From positions 117,512,437 to 117,576,436 of the forward strand of contig NC_134538.1 of the NCBI RefSeq assembly GCF_050624435.1: 64,000 bases of DNA, in the 5' to 3' direction. Within the stretch, counting starts at the first letter, position 1. Every line of letters begins with the position of its first letter. The notes beneath the pieces are model-generated. The model saw only the letters and a program-made list of their open reading frames with translations. It did not search any database and was not told where the DNA came from. Both the position numbers and the translations under genes were made by a program. Origin of the DNA: Tenrec ecaudatus (Eukaryota > Chordata > Mammalia > Afrosoricida > Tenrecidae). Shown one piece after another: positions 11,770 through 22,828 of this stretch.

Positions 11770-13012
11770 GTTTTATTGGGGCTCATATAACTCTTATCAC
11801 AATCCATACATCCATCCACTGTGTCAAGCTCATTTGTACATTTGTTTCCATCCTCATTCTCAAAACATTCTCTTTCTACTTGAGCCCTTGGTATCAGCTC
11901 TTCATTGCTGCCCCTGTCTATCCCCCACCTCACGAACCCTGGATCATTTATAAATTATTATTTTCATGTCTCCCTTTACCCACTTTTGTCTGTCCTCCAG
12001 GGATGGGGTTATATGTAGGTCATTGTGATCAGTTTCCCCTTTCTCCCCACCTTCCCCTTCCCCTCCTGGTATTGCTACCCTCATTATTGGTTCTAAGGGT
12101 TTTTTCGGTCTGGTAGTCCCTCTTTCCAGCTCTTATCTGTACAAGTGTACATCCTCTGGTGTAGCCAGATTTGTAAGGTAGAAATGGGATCATGATAGTG
12201 GGGTGAGGGGAGAGGAAGTATTAGAGAACTAGAGGAAAGTTGTATGTTTCATCGGTGCACCCTGACTGCACCCTGACTGACTCGTCTCATCCCCGCAACC
12301 CCTATGTAAGGGGATGTTCAGTTGCCTACAGATTGGGTTTGGGTCTCCACTCTGCATTCCCCTTCATTCACAATGATATGAAGGGGAAACGGGGGAAAGG
12401 AAGTGGGTTTTAACAAACTCAGGCACAAGGGAACAACAAGTTATCTAAAATGGGGTGGAGGGTGTAGGATGTCTGGTAGGGCTTGATCAAGGGTAACTGA
12501 GAAGAATTAACTGAAACCCGAATGAAGGCCTAATATGATAGTGGGACAAGAGGAAATAAAAGGAAATAGAGGAAAGATCTAGGAGGCAAAGGGCATTTAT
12601 AGAGGTCTAAATACAGGCATATAAATTTATTTATATATAATGATAGGGAAATAAATTTATGTACATATATTTATAGGTTTAGTATTCAGGTTGACATTAG
12701 ACCTCTACTTAAGTACTCCTTCAATGCAAGAACACTTTTTTCTAATAGCCTGGAATTTTGTGATGCTCATCTTTCCCACATGATCACTGAAGACAAAGAG
12801 GGTGCATAAGCAAATGTGGTGTAGAAAGCTGATAATGCCTGGCTATCAAAAGTTATAGCATCTGGGGTCTTAAAGACTTGGAGATAAATAAACGGCCATC
12901 TAGTTGAGAAGCAACAAAGCCCACATGGAAGAAGCGCACCACCCTGCGTGATCCTACGGTGTCAATGGGATCAGGTATCAGGCATCAAAGACCCAGAACA
13001 AAAAATCATATT
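11770..13012 (-). mobile_element. L1 3' UTR copy with inverted 5' half (twin-priming structure)
   Basis: 11770-12380 is antisense L1 3' end ('ttttattggggctcatataa' inward). From about 12381 to 13012 the same 3' UTR continues in the opposite orientation, ending 'gaacaaaaaatcatat'. The two segments join seamlessly in the intact element, overlapping by a few bases of 'tcatat', as the L1 copy at 10421-11408 shows. This is the classic outcome of twin priming. A target duplication is not clear ('tgaaaaatc' versus 'tgaaaactc' at the ends is a candidate). Confidence 0.75.
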
Positions 13013-13612
13013 TCACTCTGAAAACTCTAAATATTTACTGTCCAAATCTTAAAAGTCTAAATATTTACTATGCATATCACAATACTCACTCATCCTTTAA
13101 CCCAATGCCAACTGCTTACAACCTAACTTTCCAAGATTTCTTTACTTCTCAACCTACAGAAAACATTTTTTTTAATTTGATATCTCAGCTACATGTAATA
13201 CTAATCAACCTCATTCATGTGAGACCACCATTTTCGGCATTTGACTTTATTTTCTTCTCATCTTGGTCCTCTTTCTCTATCCATACTTTAATTATTTATA
13301 TTGTTCAGGACAGACTTGGACATCCTTACTTCTTATTCTGCTTACTTTCCTGTCAGTATCTTTCCCACACATTTTGCTTTACCTATCATTTTGCTCTTGA
13401 TAGAGTCAACAGTGTTTCCTCTGTCGCATATTTCTGCCTGGGCTGTAGAACCAGATACATCCACTGACTTCAAGGAGCAGATCCCAGGTTGTCATACAGG
13501 TACGACATTTAATTTATTTGGCCAAGGTCACACTGCTTTAATCCACTACCCTATGCCCCACATTATATTGAAGAATATTGAAAACTTTAAAATTCTAAGT
13601 ACACTTTCACTT
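13013..13612. other. Unassigned sequence
   Basis: Two overlapping open frames of about 120 codons occur (13105-13467, 13301-13657) without recognisable similarity or supporting signals. Nothing else seen. Confidence 0.45.
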
Positions 13613-13631
13613 AAAAATTCTGTATTTCCAG

Positions 13632-13698
13632 GTATAAGGCATCATGCAAAAAAATAGATATATGTGTATATATATATGTGTGTGTGTATGTATGTGTG

Positions 13699-13732
<34 letters not shown>

Positions 13733-14367
13733 CCATATTGAATGAAGGGGGAAGTGCAGAGAGTGGAGACCCAAGGCCCAAGTGTCGGCCACTGGAGATC
13801 CCCTCATAGAGGAGATGAGTCAGTCAGGGTGTGAGGTAGTACCGATGAAGAACACAGCTTTCCCCCAGATCCTGGATGCTTCCTCCCCCCAACTACCATG
13901 ATCCGAATTCTACCTTGCAGGGCTGGATAGGACAGAGGCTGTACACTGGTACATATGAGGGCTGGAGGCACAGGGAATCCAGGGTGGATGATACCTTCAG
14001 GACCAAGGGTGTGAGGGACGATGCTGGGAGAGTGGAGGGTGAGTGGGTTGGAAAGGGGGAACTGATTACAAGGATCCACATGTGACCTCTTCCCTGGGAG
14101 AGGGACAGCAGAGAAGGGGGGAAGGGAGACTCCGGATAGGGCAAGATATGACAAAATAACGATGTATAAATTACCAAGGACACATGAGGGAGTGGGGAGC
14201 AGGGAGGGAGGGGAAAAAAAGAGGACCTGATGCAAAGGGCTTAAGTGGAGAGCAAATGCTTTGAGAATGATTGGGGCAGGGAATGTATGGATGTGCTTTA
14301 TACAATTGATGTATGTAGATGTATGGATTGTGATAAGAGTTGTATGAGTCCCTAATAAATTGTTTTA
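13632..14367 (+). mobile_element. Young L1 3' UTR insertion with perfect 19-bp target duplication
   Basis: Direct repeat AAAAATTCTGTATTTCCAG at 13613-13631 and 14368-14386. Inside are a TG/TA microsatellite (about 13660-13733), the 'gaagggggaagtgcagagag' unit, the G-rich tract and the signal AATAAA at 14354-14359. It is nearly identical over about 600 bp to the copy at 39051-39893, so it is recent. Antisense open frames of 96 and 143 codons inside it are repeat by-products. Confidence 0.95.
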
Positions 14368-14386
14368 AAAAATTCTGTATTTCCAG

Positions 14387-17300
14387 TTAATGATCAACCT
14401 AGGTAAGTATGCTGAAGCTTAAATATATAATTCAACATTTTCCACATTTCTTGGCTCTAGAGATGGAGACAGTTATTAATCTTTTGAAGAGGCTAATTTG
14501 TTTATAGAAAATCCCTAGAAGTTTCCCCTCCCTATGTTGTACATATATGAAGTGATTTATTATCCATTGTCTCTGGTGAAAACTGTGTCTTTATTAATCT
14601 ACAGTTTAAGAAGTGACTCATACTAAGTGTTTAATGACTCTTTGTGAACATCAAGTGCATATTTAGCAAAGAAGTCTCCTTGCAATAGTTATGCTTTGTT
14701 TTCCCCTTAATCCTAAATATACTTTTCAAATGAACTCTCTCTGAAACTACTGCCCAGGAAGGAAGTGAAAATTACATTTGTGGGTGTGGGTGGGATAGGG
14801 GGCTGGGTATCTCTTCTATTAGGAGTTATGTGAAAACATAAAAAGCAGAGGGGAGACTGCAGCAGGAAAGAGCTAGAGAAACATCTTCACCCCATGCATG
14901 TGGTATACATGGGGAGGCCATGCCTCCTTCTTTATGGAAATTCCTCATGTTTCCTCAGGTCACATAAAAGAGAACCAGAGCTTTGCTTAAGAGGGTTCAT
15001 AACCCTATGATTCTACCATTAAGCACAATTATACTACATCAAAAAAGAAGCTTTCGTTTAAAAGAACACCCACTTTATAAGCATTCTTAACATTAGTGGA
15101 GTTATATTGAAGTGTCCACACACCTATAGGGGAAATTCAATCAGAGCATTATGTAATCACAGACTGGGATCTACATCTCAATGTAGATGTTATCATTAAA
15201 AGAAATTTGAGTCAATTAGTAAGTTGCCTAACATTTTGATGCTAAAGTTCATTCCCATATAAAATGGGAATACTAACTAGATCATTTTAAGAAAAAAAAA
15301 TCTTTGATTTTAGACTCCTGATGACATCCAACAAAAATGTAGATTACAATCCCAATCGTCAGTCATAAAATATTTAACCGTGCAGTTTCTTTGCTTTAAA
15401 GAAATAATTTTTAAAAATAGTTAAAAAGTATACCATTTATTTACTACAATATTTTTAATATCTTGAAAATTAGCTTTGAAGATGAAGATTTTTTCACTTG
15501 CACTTATTGATCTTGAAATTACTGGAAACCCCTTCCGTGTCAAAAAGCCAGGAGTTTGTCAGCTGCAACCATTAGGCTAAGAGTACTGTGAAATGATCCC
15601 ACCAACACAGTTCTGCTGGAGGGGAAGCCTGTTTGTGGCATGGCTCTGGAAATCATACAAAACATTCAGACTGAGAAATAATTGACTTTCTATGCCAGTG
15701 CCAAGGAATACCAAACAGCGAAAACAGCACACAGCAATTTGATAAGGATGACTATCAGGGCATATGATCACTTACCTTGACTTTTGCCCCCAAATGACTT
15801 CCAGGCAGAGCATAATACACTCCTTAAATAGTACTGAATTGTGAGAAATAAACTATTTAAACATGTTCCAGAAATGAACAAAATCTAGGTCAGTAAAATA
15901 TCTTACATACTGCTTCCTTTCTCAAATTATGCATCAAAGAGAAGAAATATCATCCTAATTGCAAAGGAACCCTTCAGCAGAAAGCCTGGAAAGACGACAA
16001 GAAGCAAATCCAGACAGGCTCTTCCCTGTACTTGCCCCTGCTCAGATACTCCACTCTTACTTCCCAGAGCACACTTCAGAAATATTTCAGTCAGACCTGA
16101 CAAACACAGTAAGATGTTTTATTGACATTACTAAAGATTTTTCATAAGAATCAGTGGATACACAAAAATCAAGTTTAATCTGAGCTGCTAGCCCTAAACT
16201 GTTCACTTTGTCAGTGAATGTTTAATGAAGAAGCAGAAAACCCTTAAGTACAAGTTTATAGATACGTATCAGAAAATGAAACCTTGAGAACAAGGTTAAT
16301 TTGAATTTTAGAAAAGCACATAGAAACAAGTCTACAAAGTAGGCAAGGAAAAGAAACACTTTCTGTAAAGCCTCAGAATAAGACTGTTACCAAGGAGTGT
16401 GGTATTTACCCGAGGTGCATAATTTCAAGGAGACAAAAACATCTCAACAGTCAAGAAAAGCCATATTTTGAACAAAAAATTTTACCAAAAGTCCTTGGTG
16501 AAGCAAATATCAAAATTTTGATTGAATACAAGAATATTTATTGATACTCCCTTTACCTGGAAATGGATTGGCTCTGCACGATAAATATTAAGGTACTTTT
16601 TATCTCACTATGCTTTGGGTGTGATCCTTTAGAACTTGAAAGAAATGCAAATCTAACGATGAAAGATGTACCTTCAAAGTACTATCCAAATACTCTTCTT
16701 TATTCGCACTAAATATTTCCAGAGCAGACTATAAACCACTAGATTTATGCCCTTGCTATATTAGCTGTGACACTCCTGGCATATGATAATTATTGTCGAA
16801 GACAAACATCATGCTTTATATTTCTGCTATTTTTCTTTTGGCTGACATAATAATTTCTATCTGTCATTTGAAAACGAGGACAAAACAATACCCTGTAAAC
16901 CTCAGCATCTCTAACAGGGTATTAGAAATTGATGTAAGACTTGACAAGACCAGAGTAGAAGCAGCAGCTGTTACTGAAATTGTTAGGCTCCTCGGCATGA
17001 GGGTCCAGGCTGTGTCCATCACAAATGCAGGGGCATTGTGGTCACTGACTGCAATGTCAACTGCTACAGCGCACGGGCCATTTCTGGGGGAGAGACACTG
17101 AGTAGATGGAGAAGGTTAAGAATGAAATGAAGACCCATCAGCTGCCGGTAATGAAGTTAGAGGATAACTCGAAACGTAGACTTCCTATTTTACGTTTCCT
17201 TGCTAGGAGCACAGTGAAAAGTAGATCTTGGTGGGAGCTGAAGTTCTTTTCTTCTATTTCCTTCTGTCAGTTTTATTCACGACGCAAAATGTACTATCTA

Positions 17301-17704
17301 AATGTCTATGGAAAATCATAAGAACAACAAACGCAATTTGCGTTCATAATGAATTTTGTATCAAAATACTGCTCCATTTGCTAAATAATCGTGGCATATG
17401 GCAGGCAACTGCTGCCTCTGAATGGGTTTTGCTTTTGGCCCTCATCTCTTCCCAAAGTTTTGGACAGCTTAGAACAAAGAAGATGGGGTTTGCTTTCCCT
17501 GTTCACAAGTTTCTGGTTTTATTCATTGCTTGGATTGAGAAGTTAACAAATTGTACGATAATGATGTCATAACTAAAGTATATTTACACTTGATGAAAAC
17601 CCTGTTATTGACAAATACTTTGTTCATGATACTTTGCCCCGGTCATTCACTCTAGGTGCCCTCTTGTAATGATGGATAAAGGTGTGCTTGGTTGTATGGC
17701 ACTA
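14387..17704. other. Long unassigned stretch
   Basis: 3.3 kb without a recognised repeat, RNA or gene. Open frames up to 114 codons (17228-17572) and 102 codons (16793-17101) have no splice or homology support that I can see. Being repeat-poor, it is the best place in the window to look for conserved non-coding elements. Confidence 0.45.
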
Positions 17705-17835
17705 AGACCTCATTGGCTTCAAGTTGATCCAAGTTCATAGCGACTCTCCAGGGTAGGGTAGAATTGACCCTTTGGGTTTTATGAGACTTTAAACCTTTAT
17801 CGGAGCAGACCACCTCATCTTTCTCCAGGTATTGC
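17705..17835 (-). repeat. AfroSINE, antisense, partial
   Basis: 'ttcatagcgactctccaggg' followed by 'aaacctttatcggagcagac' and 'cacctcatctttctcc' is the reversed 3' two thirds of the SINE; the tRNA head is missing. Confidence 0.8.
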
Positions 17836-18951
17836 AATATAATAGCTAAAAATATCTGCAAATGCAATAAACAATGATTTCATAAAAGGAAAGGTAATGC
17901 ATGGCAAGTAATTGAAGCTAGAATGCGAGGCCACATTTTCAGAAAGTTACCCTTACAAAATATTCAGATTGAGGTTTCCAGCTATGAAGTACTGAAATGA
18001 TTTTACAGGGGTTAAATAGAAGAAAGGGGGAGTAAGAGAGATTCCAAATTGAGCACGGATTGTTTAGCACAGACCTGAACACAGCAGTCAGACATAAATA
18101 CGAACCCGAAGCTGTCCATACGGCAAATACATCGACCAATGCCTGGTTCTTCTCTCATTCACAACAACATGAAGGATGGTTTTTTTGTGTTTTTTTTTTA
18201 AAGTTGGTGGGCTTGGTGGGATTGAGTGCTATTCTTGGAACATCTCTCTGACCACTGTGCCAGATGAGAAAATGGCCCCAAATTTCAGGAAGCAAGCCAG
18301 TTTGGTGGTAATATTTTCCAAACTTAACATGGACTCCTTTATTGCAGTCTACTTTTACTGAGTCAGGCCCTGAGTGAGTTTGCTTTGTTCTATCTTTCAA
18401 CGTGTTAGCGTCTTGTTGGCAAAGCACATAGACAAAATAGCTCTGTTCTCTGTGTCTGGAAATAAATTAAACACATAGAACTTTTATTTGAAAAGTAGTC
18501 CTTCTGCTGTATTTTCTCTTTTCTTCCTTCACCTCTATGACGGGTTTCTTAGCAAAAGTAAACACACATTCCAGGGTTGGAGTTTAGTCCAAGATTATGC
18601 ATAAATGTTACCTGGCCTCTCTTAGAATATCTTGTTAGCTTAGTGTGTGTGAGAAATATCATTTTGGATCTATATTGGGCTTTTTGCAAAAATTGCAGTC
18701 AACACCAAGCAACATAGCACTAATAACCGATTTTTAAGAATTATAAACCTTAATTTAAATATCTTCAAAAATTTATTCTTTCTTTCTTTAAAGCTTAGCA
18801 CTTTCAGTATATATGGAATTTATTCACAGATGCTTAACAGAACAAAAAAAGTGAACTAAAATTACTAGCAAGTCAGGGTTATCATATCAATGCTTTCCAT
18901 TGCCAAGAAGCATTTATATGGTGAAAAGCAATATTAATATTAAAAATAAAA
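17836..18951. other. Unassigned sequence
   Basis: No repeat or gene recognised; small open frames only. Confidence 0.45.
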
Positions 18952-19160
18952 CCCTCAAACTCACTGCCATGGGGTCTATCTCGATTTGTAGTGACCCTAT
19001 AGGATTGAGCAGAATCGCCCCTATGGGTTTTTGAAACTGTAATTCTTTTATTTATTATTATGAAAAGATCTTATTAGTGGCTCTTACTATGCTTATGGTT
19101 TTGAACCACTGACCTTGTGGTTAGCAGCCCAACTCGTGAGCACTACACCACCAGGGTTTA
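18952..19160 (-). repeat. AfroSINE, antisense, near full length
   Basis: 'ctcactgccatggggtctat' at the left, 'gtgaccctataggattgagc' inside and 'actacaccaccaggg' at the right follow the reversed family order, with a local T/A-rich insertion near 19045. Confidence 0.85.
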
Positions 19161-19993
19161 TGTATCTAAAGCTTAATACATTTAGTCTTATGTCTTCTTA
19201 ATAGTGCTGGTTGAAAAAGAAGGCAACTAATATGAGGTTGAACCACTTGGATTAGCTAAGCACTGTCTCTGTTCACATCTGACGACCATGAACAAGTATG
19301 GAATGACTGCACAATTTTGTTCACAAACTCAATGATTCATAACAAATCAAATGAAAGAAGAATCATCACATGCATTCTTTTAATGTCTTAGCACACTTCT
19401 AGTTTCAAATAAGAGATCTCAAAAATTGAAAACTCATGTTATAATGAAAAGTATTTTATCTCAGTAATTATTTTTTAACTCAAGACTCAAAGTGTATTAT
19501 TCTTTTTATATCAAGCCCCCAAACCACACAGTCCTAAATTTGAAGTTTTATAGATATAATATCAGCTCTTCTACTCTGTGGCCTGAAGACATATTGCAAC
19601 TCCAAGCGCATGTGGCTGACAATGTGGTGCAGCAGCTGGTGGAGGAGAATGCTGGCAAGAGCATGCTGGGATGAGAACAAAGACTACTGATCGCCACTAT
19701 GCTCGCTCTTGTATTGAATTCAAATTGCTATTAGGTGTCAGCTTTGCCTATTATAATTCTGTGAAAATGAAAGAAAGTCATTGAACTGAAAAAGCAAAGT
19801 TTCTGTAACGACTTAGAAACCAAACCAAATGAAACTCACTGCCATCCTGCAGAGTTTCATCCACACTGGCTGTTAGGATGGAGTGTCAAGTCCTCACGAT
19901 ATTTGATTAATGGGCCCTTCATTTCAGCACAGTCTTCATCTCGCCAGCTACACATCATACTGTAGTCCACCAAGCCACTTTGGGGGTCGTTTA
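19161..19993. other. Unassigned sequence
   Basis: Nothing recognised except a scrap of antisense SINE tail ('gaaactcactgccatcctgc') near 19830-19850. Confidence 0.45.
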
Positions 19994-20225
19994 GGTGTCT
20001 AGGGAGGCTTGGTAGTGTGGGGGTGTCTAGGGAGGCTTGGTAGTGTGGCCTGCGATCTTAAAGGGAAGGAGTTTGAAACCACCAGCCACTCCTCAGGAGA
20101 AAGACTGGGTTTTCTGCTCCAGAAAACAGTCACAGTTTCAGAAAGTCACAGGGGCACTTCTACCCTGTTCTATAGAGTCACTATAAGTTGATATATATTA
20201 GATGGAAGTGAGATTCTTTTTTGGT
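19994..20225 (+). repeat. AfroSINE, sense, with a duplicated 27-bp head segment
   Basis: The SINE body ('accaccagccactcctcagg', 'ctgttctatagagtcactat') follows a head in which 'ggtgtctagggaggcttggt' plus 7 more bases occurs twice (19994-20020 and 20022-20048). Confidence 0.8.
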
Positions 20226-20284
20226 TTGGGTTAGGCTTCTTGGGGTGGGGGTGGATAATTATGATCACATAATTTCTTTTATCA

Positions 20285-20435
20285 ACTATTCAGTGCCTTG
20301 GAGAAAAGATGTGGCTTTCTACTCCAGTGAAGAGTTTCAGTCTCAGAAACCCACAGAGACAGGTTCTACCCTGTGCTAAAGGGTACCTGTGGGTCAGCAT
20401 CCACTGGATGGCGGCGAGCTTGGTTAGCTGAATGC
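20285..20435 (+). repeat. AfroSINE, sense, 5'-truncated
   Basis: 'ttggagaaaagatgtggctt' and 'aggttctaccctgtgctaaa' followed by 'gggtcagcatccactggatg' are the central and 3' parts of the SINE. Confidence 0.8.
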
Positions 20436-21486
20436 CTGGTGATGCTGAACCTTATTATTATCCAAATGCATTCATAGTTAAATGGACATTATTTCAAGGA
20501 TTCTGAGTTAAATTCAGGCAGCTGCTAGTTGCCTGTTGTTGAAAATCAAAATTGTCATCAGGTCCCAGTGAATTATTTTCCACGCACAGTGACCCTGTGT
20601 ACAACTATAGGAAATAATGGCTGCGCCCTCCTCAGAACCATTGCAAGCTGCATACAGAGAAATGCAAACTCAGGGAAGGTCAGATATTATACAGGATGTG
20701 GGGGAACTAACAGGGAGCGCTCGTTGACTGATGTGGACGGTTAAGAGCTTAACTTCTGGGCCAAATCTGGCCGTTTCCAACCACGCCGAGGCTTCTCTGT
20801 TGGGAGGTTCGGCGACTAGTTCCCAAGGGACATGGTCTTGGGACCCCTGTAGAGAGCAGGCCCCTCGGACACACATGGCGCTGCCACAAGCTGGAACCAG
20901 TGCCGTGGCATCTGACAATGTGTTTCAATATGCCTGCACTACGTGGATGGCTTCAAGTATGTCAGTAACACACACGTCTTAGTGTCGTTAGGATGCCTTC
21001 AAAGAATTTAGTCAAAAAGGTGGCTTCTGTGAGGGACTGCTCATCAAATTCATGGCCGAAAGGTCAGCTCAGGCTACGGTATGGAATTGTTTTCTTTCCT
21101 TCTTTTGACCCCTTATTCCCCAGGGTAATCTTGATAGATTTTGCCAAAGGACAGAAGACCATGGGGCTTATTGGGAAGAAGTCTGCAGAAAATTGAACAC
21201 ATTTGGCGATAAAAAACCAGAATGTTCCTCCTGGAATTTCCCCCACCCATGCCCCATTTCAACAAGATATCTGCTAATTCTGCCAGCGTAACATTCACTG
21301 TGCAAGACCTTGCTCGGAAAGTCTTACCCTCATTATTCTGCAGGCTGATTTGTCCTTTAGGACTTCTCTTTCTTTTCTAAACTCAGAGAACAGTTCAGAG
21401 GAACACAGTGTGGACCCCTCTAAGATGCCAAAGCTGTTGTGGTGGTGTGCTGTAAGTTGACGATTGCAGAGTGCTGCTGGGCACAT
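20436..21486. other. Unassigned block, partly GC-rich
   Basis: About 20740-20980 is noticeably GC-rich and holds short open frames on both strands (82-84 codons) but I recognise no protein or repeat. The rest is ordinary. Confidence 0.4.
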
Positions 21487-21945
21487 TCTTGTTGTTGACT
21501 GCAGTTGAGTCCGTTCCAGCGCACAGCACAGCCGGGCATTCCTTGGCACTGCCGCCGCCTCACAACCACGGTCATGTGTGAGCCCCTTGTCCCTGCGACG
21601 GTTTAGCTCATCCAGAGTCTTCCTCTGTTGTGCCCCCCTCCTTTCCCAGGCACAAGGTCCTTTTCCAGGGACTGGTATCTCCTGATGGCACGATCAAAGT
21701 AAAAGAGACAGGGTCTGTTCTTCACAACAGATTGGTTTGTTCTTCTGCAGCCCTGGGCCCTTTCATTTTTCCTTGCCAGCCCCATGATTAAGATGAATCA
21801 GTTCTCTTCAATTCTCCTTATTCTGTGTCCAACTTGTGAGACAATCGAACATTCCCTGGCTTGGATCAGGCATACAAGTGACATCCTTGCTTTTCAACAC
21901 GTAGAGAGGTTTTGTGCATTTACCCAAAGTGGAGCGTTGCCGGGT
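21487..21945 (-). mobile_element. RTE/BovB-like LINE 3' end, antisense, 5'-truncated
   Basis: 'ttgactgcagttgagtccgt' is the reversed 3' terminus; 'agagtcttcctctgttgtgc', 'ggtccttttccagggactgg' and 'tccttgcttttcaacacgta' follow in RTE order. It covers roughly the last 450 bp of the element. Confidence 0.8.
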
Positions 21946-22177
21946 TGCTTGAGTGCTGCTGACAGGAGCACTGCGTGTGCCCCCGGAAAGGACTTCGTCC
22001 TGGTCAGGGAAAGATCAGAGTGATAGAGATGCTGTTTCCACAGTGTGCATACCAAGATCAAGACATGTCAAGCAGCAATCATTTCACCTTTTCATATTTT
22101 TGTTTCATAATTATTTATAAGAATGTGCAGCAATTTTTGTATTCATACTTATCTGTGAGCATTCATGCATGTGTGTT

Positions 22178-22247
22178 TGTGCGTGTGTGTGTGCGCACGT
22201 GTGCACACGTGCGCGCACACACGTGCACACGTGTGCGCACACACACA
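22178..22247. repeat. 70-bp perfectly alternating pyrimidine-purine tract with dyad symmetry
   Basis: Every step from 22178 to 22247 alternates pyrimidine and purine, mixing TG, CG and CA steps such as 'gtgcgcacgtgtgcacacgt'. The two halves are near-perfect inverted repeats (left arm about 22183-22205, right arm about 22223-22247). Such sequence favours Z-DNA and can extrude a cruciform. Confidence 0.9.
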
Positions 22248-22254
22248 GAAAAGT

Positions 22255-22385
22255 TCTTCCAAAAGTTCATGGATAAATGGAATGGAAAGATACTTGAAAT
22301 TTTCTAGAGCTGGCTTCAAACAACTCATAGGAAAAATAGAATCAAAAGAGAATGACACATTTCCACACACTTTTTGAAGCCCACT
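22255..22385. mobile_element. Possible mariner-like MITE
   Basis: Left end 'cttccaaaagttcatggata' and right end 'cacactttttgaagcccact' are imperfect inverted repeats of each other about 90 bp apart, as in small mariner-derived elements of mammals. Assigned on this symmetry and general resemblance only. Confidence 0.4.
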
Positions 22386-22474
22386 CTTGTATGCCGGTGT
22401 AGAAAATGTCTTGAAAACACACCTGCCTTTGCCTGGAAACAACACTGCGCCCCGGGAGGAGGGTCGGTGATCCA

Positions 22475-22555
22475 GCAGTCAGCTGTGAATGGAAAGGTGA
22501 GACGTTTGAACTCAGCAGCCACTCCGCTAGAGAAAGAGAAGGTCTTGTGGAGCCA
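22475..22555 (+). repeat. AfroSINE fragment, sense
   Basis: 'ggaaaggtgagacgtttgaa' then 'cagcagccactccgctagag' matches the tRNA B-box half and the segment after it. Confidence 0.65.
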
Positions 22556-22631
22556 GGATTTCACATATATCAAGCCTAGTCCTTGTTGCTATGATGAAAA
22601 TACCGCAAAAATAATTTATTTCAAAGGGCTG

Positions 22632-22828
22632 TATGCTGTTGAATCGAGTCCATAGATAACAACTATATCACAGCATAGAACAGCCCCATAGAGATTCCTA
22701 GGCTATAATCTCTATGGGACTACATCAAAAAATCTTTTCTTTTGCCGGGGGCCTGTGTGAGTTCTAGTCCACTGACCTTATGGCTTGGGTTGGCAGTGAG
22801 TGCTTAACAACGGCGCCGCTGGACCCCT
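22632..22828 (-). repeat. AfroSINE, antisense
   Basis: 'gttgaatcgagtccatagat', 'gaacagccccatagagattc' and the reversed head 'taacaacggcgccgctggac' are in reversed family order. Confidence 0.8.

Noticed and set aside
11523-12116. Longest open frame in the window (197 codons, + strand)
   Set aside because: Its second two thirds is the reversed L1 3' UTR, which is rich in open antisense frames; no similarity or splice support.
13105-13657. Overlapping open frames of 120 and 118 codons
   Set aside because: Two frames overlap on the same strand, no recognisable domain, and the end runs into the L1 target duplication.
13804-14235. 143-codon minus-strand frame, also seen in the related L1 at 39278-39694
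   Set aside because: Recurs only because both are copies of one L1 3' UTR read in reverse; not evidence of selection.
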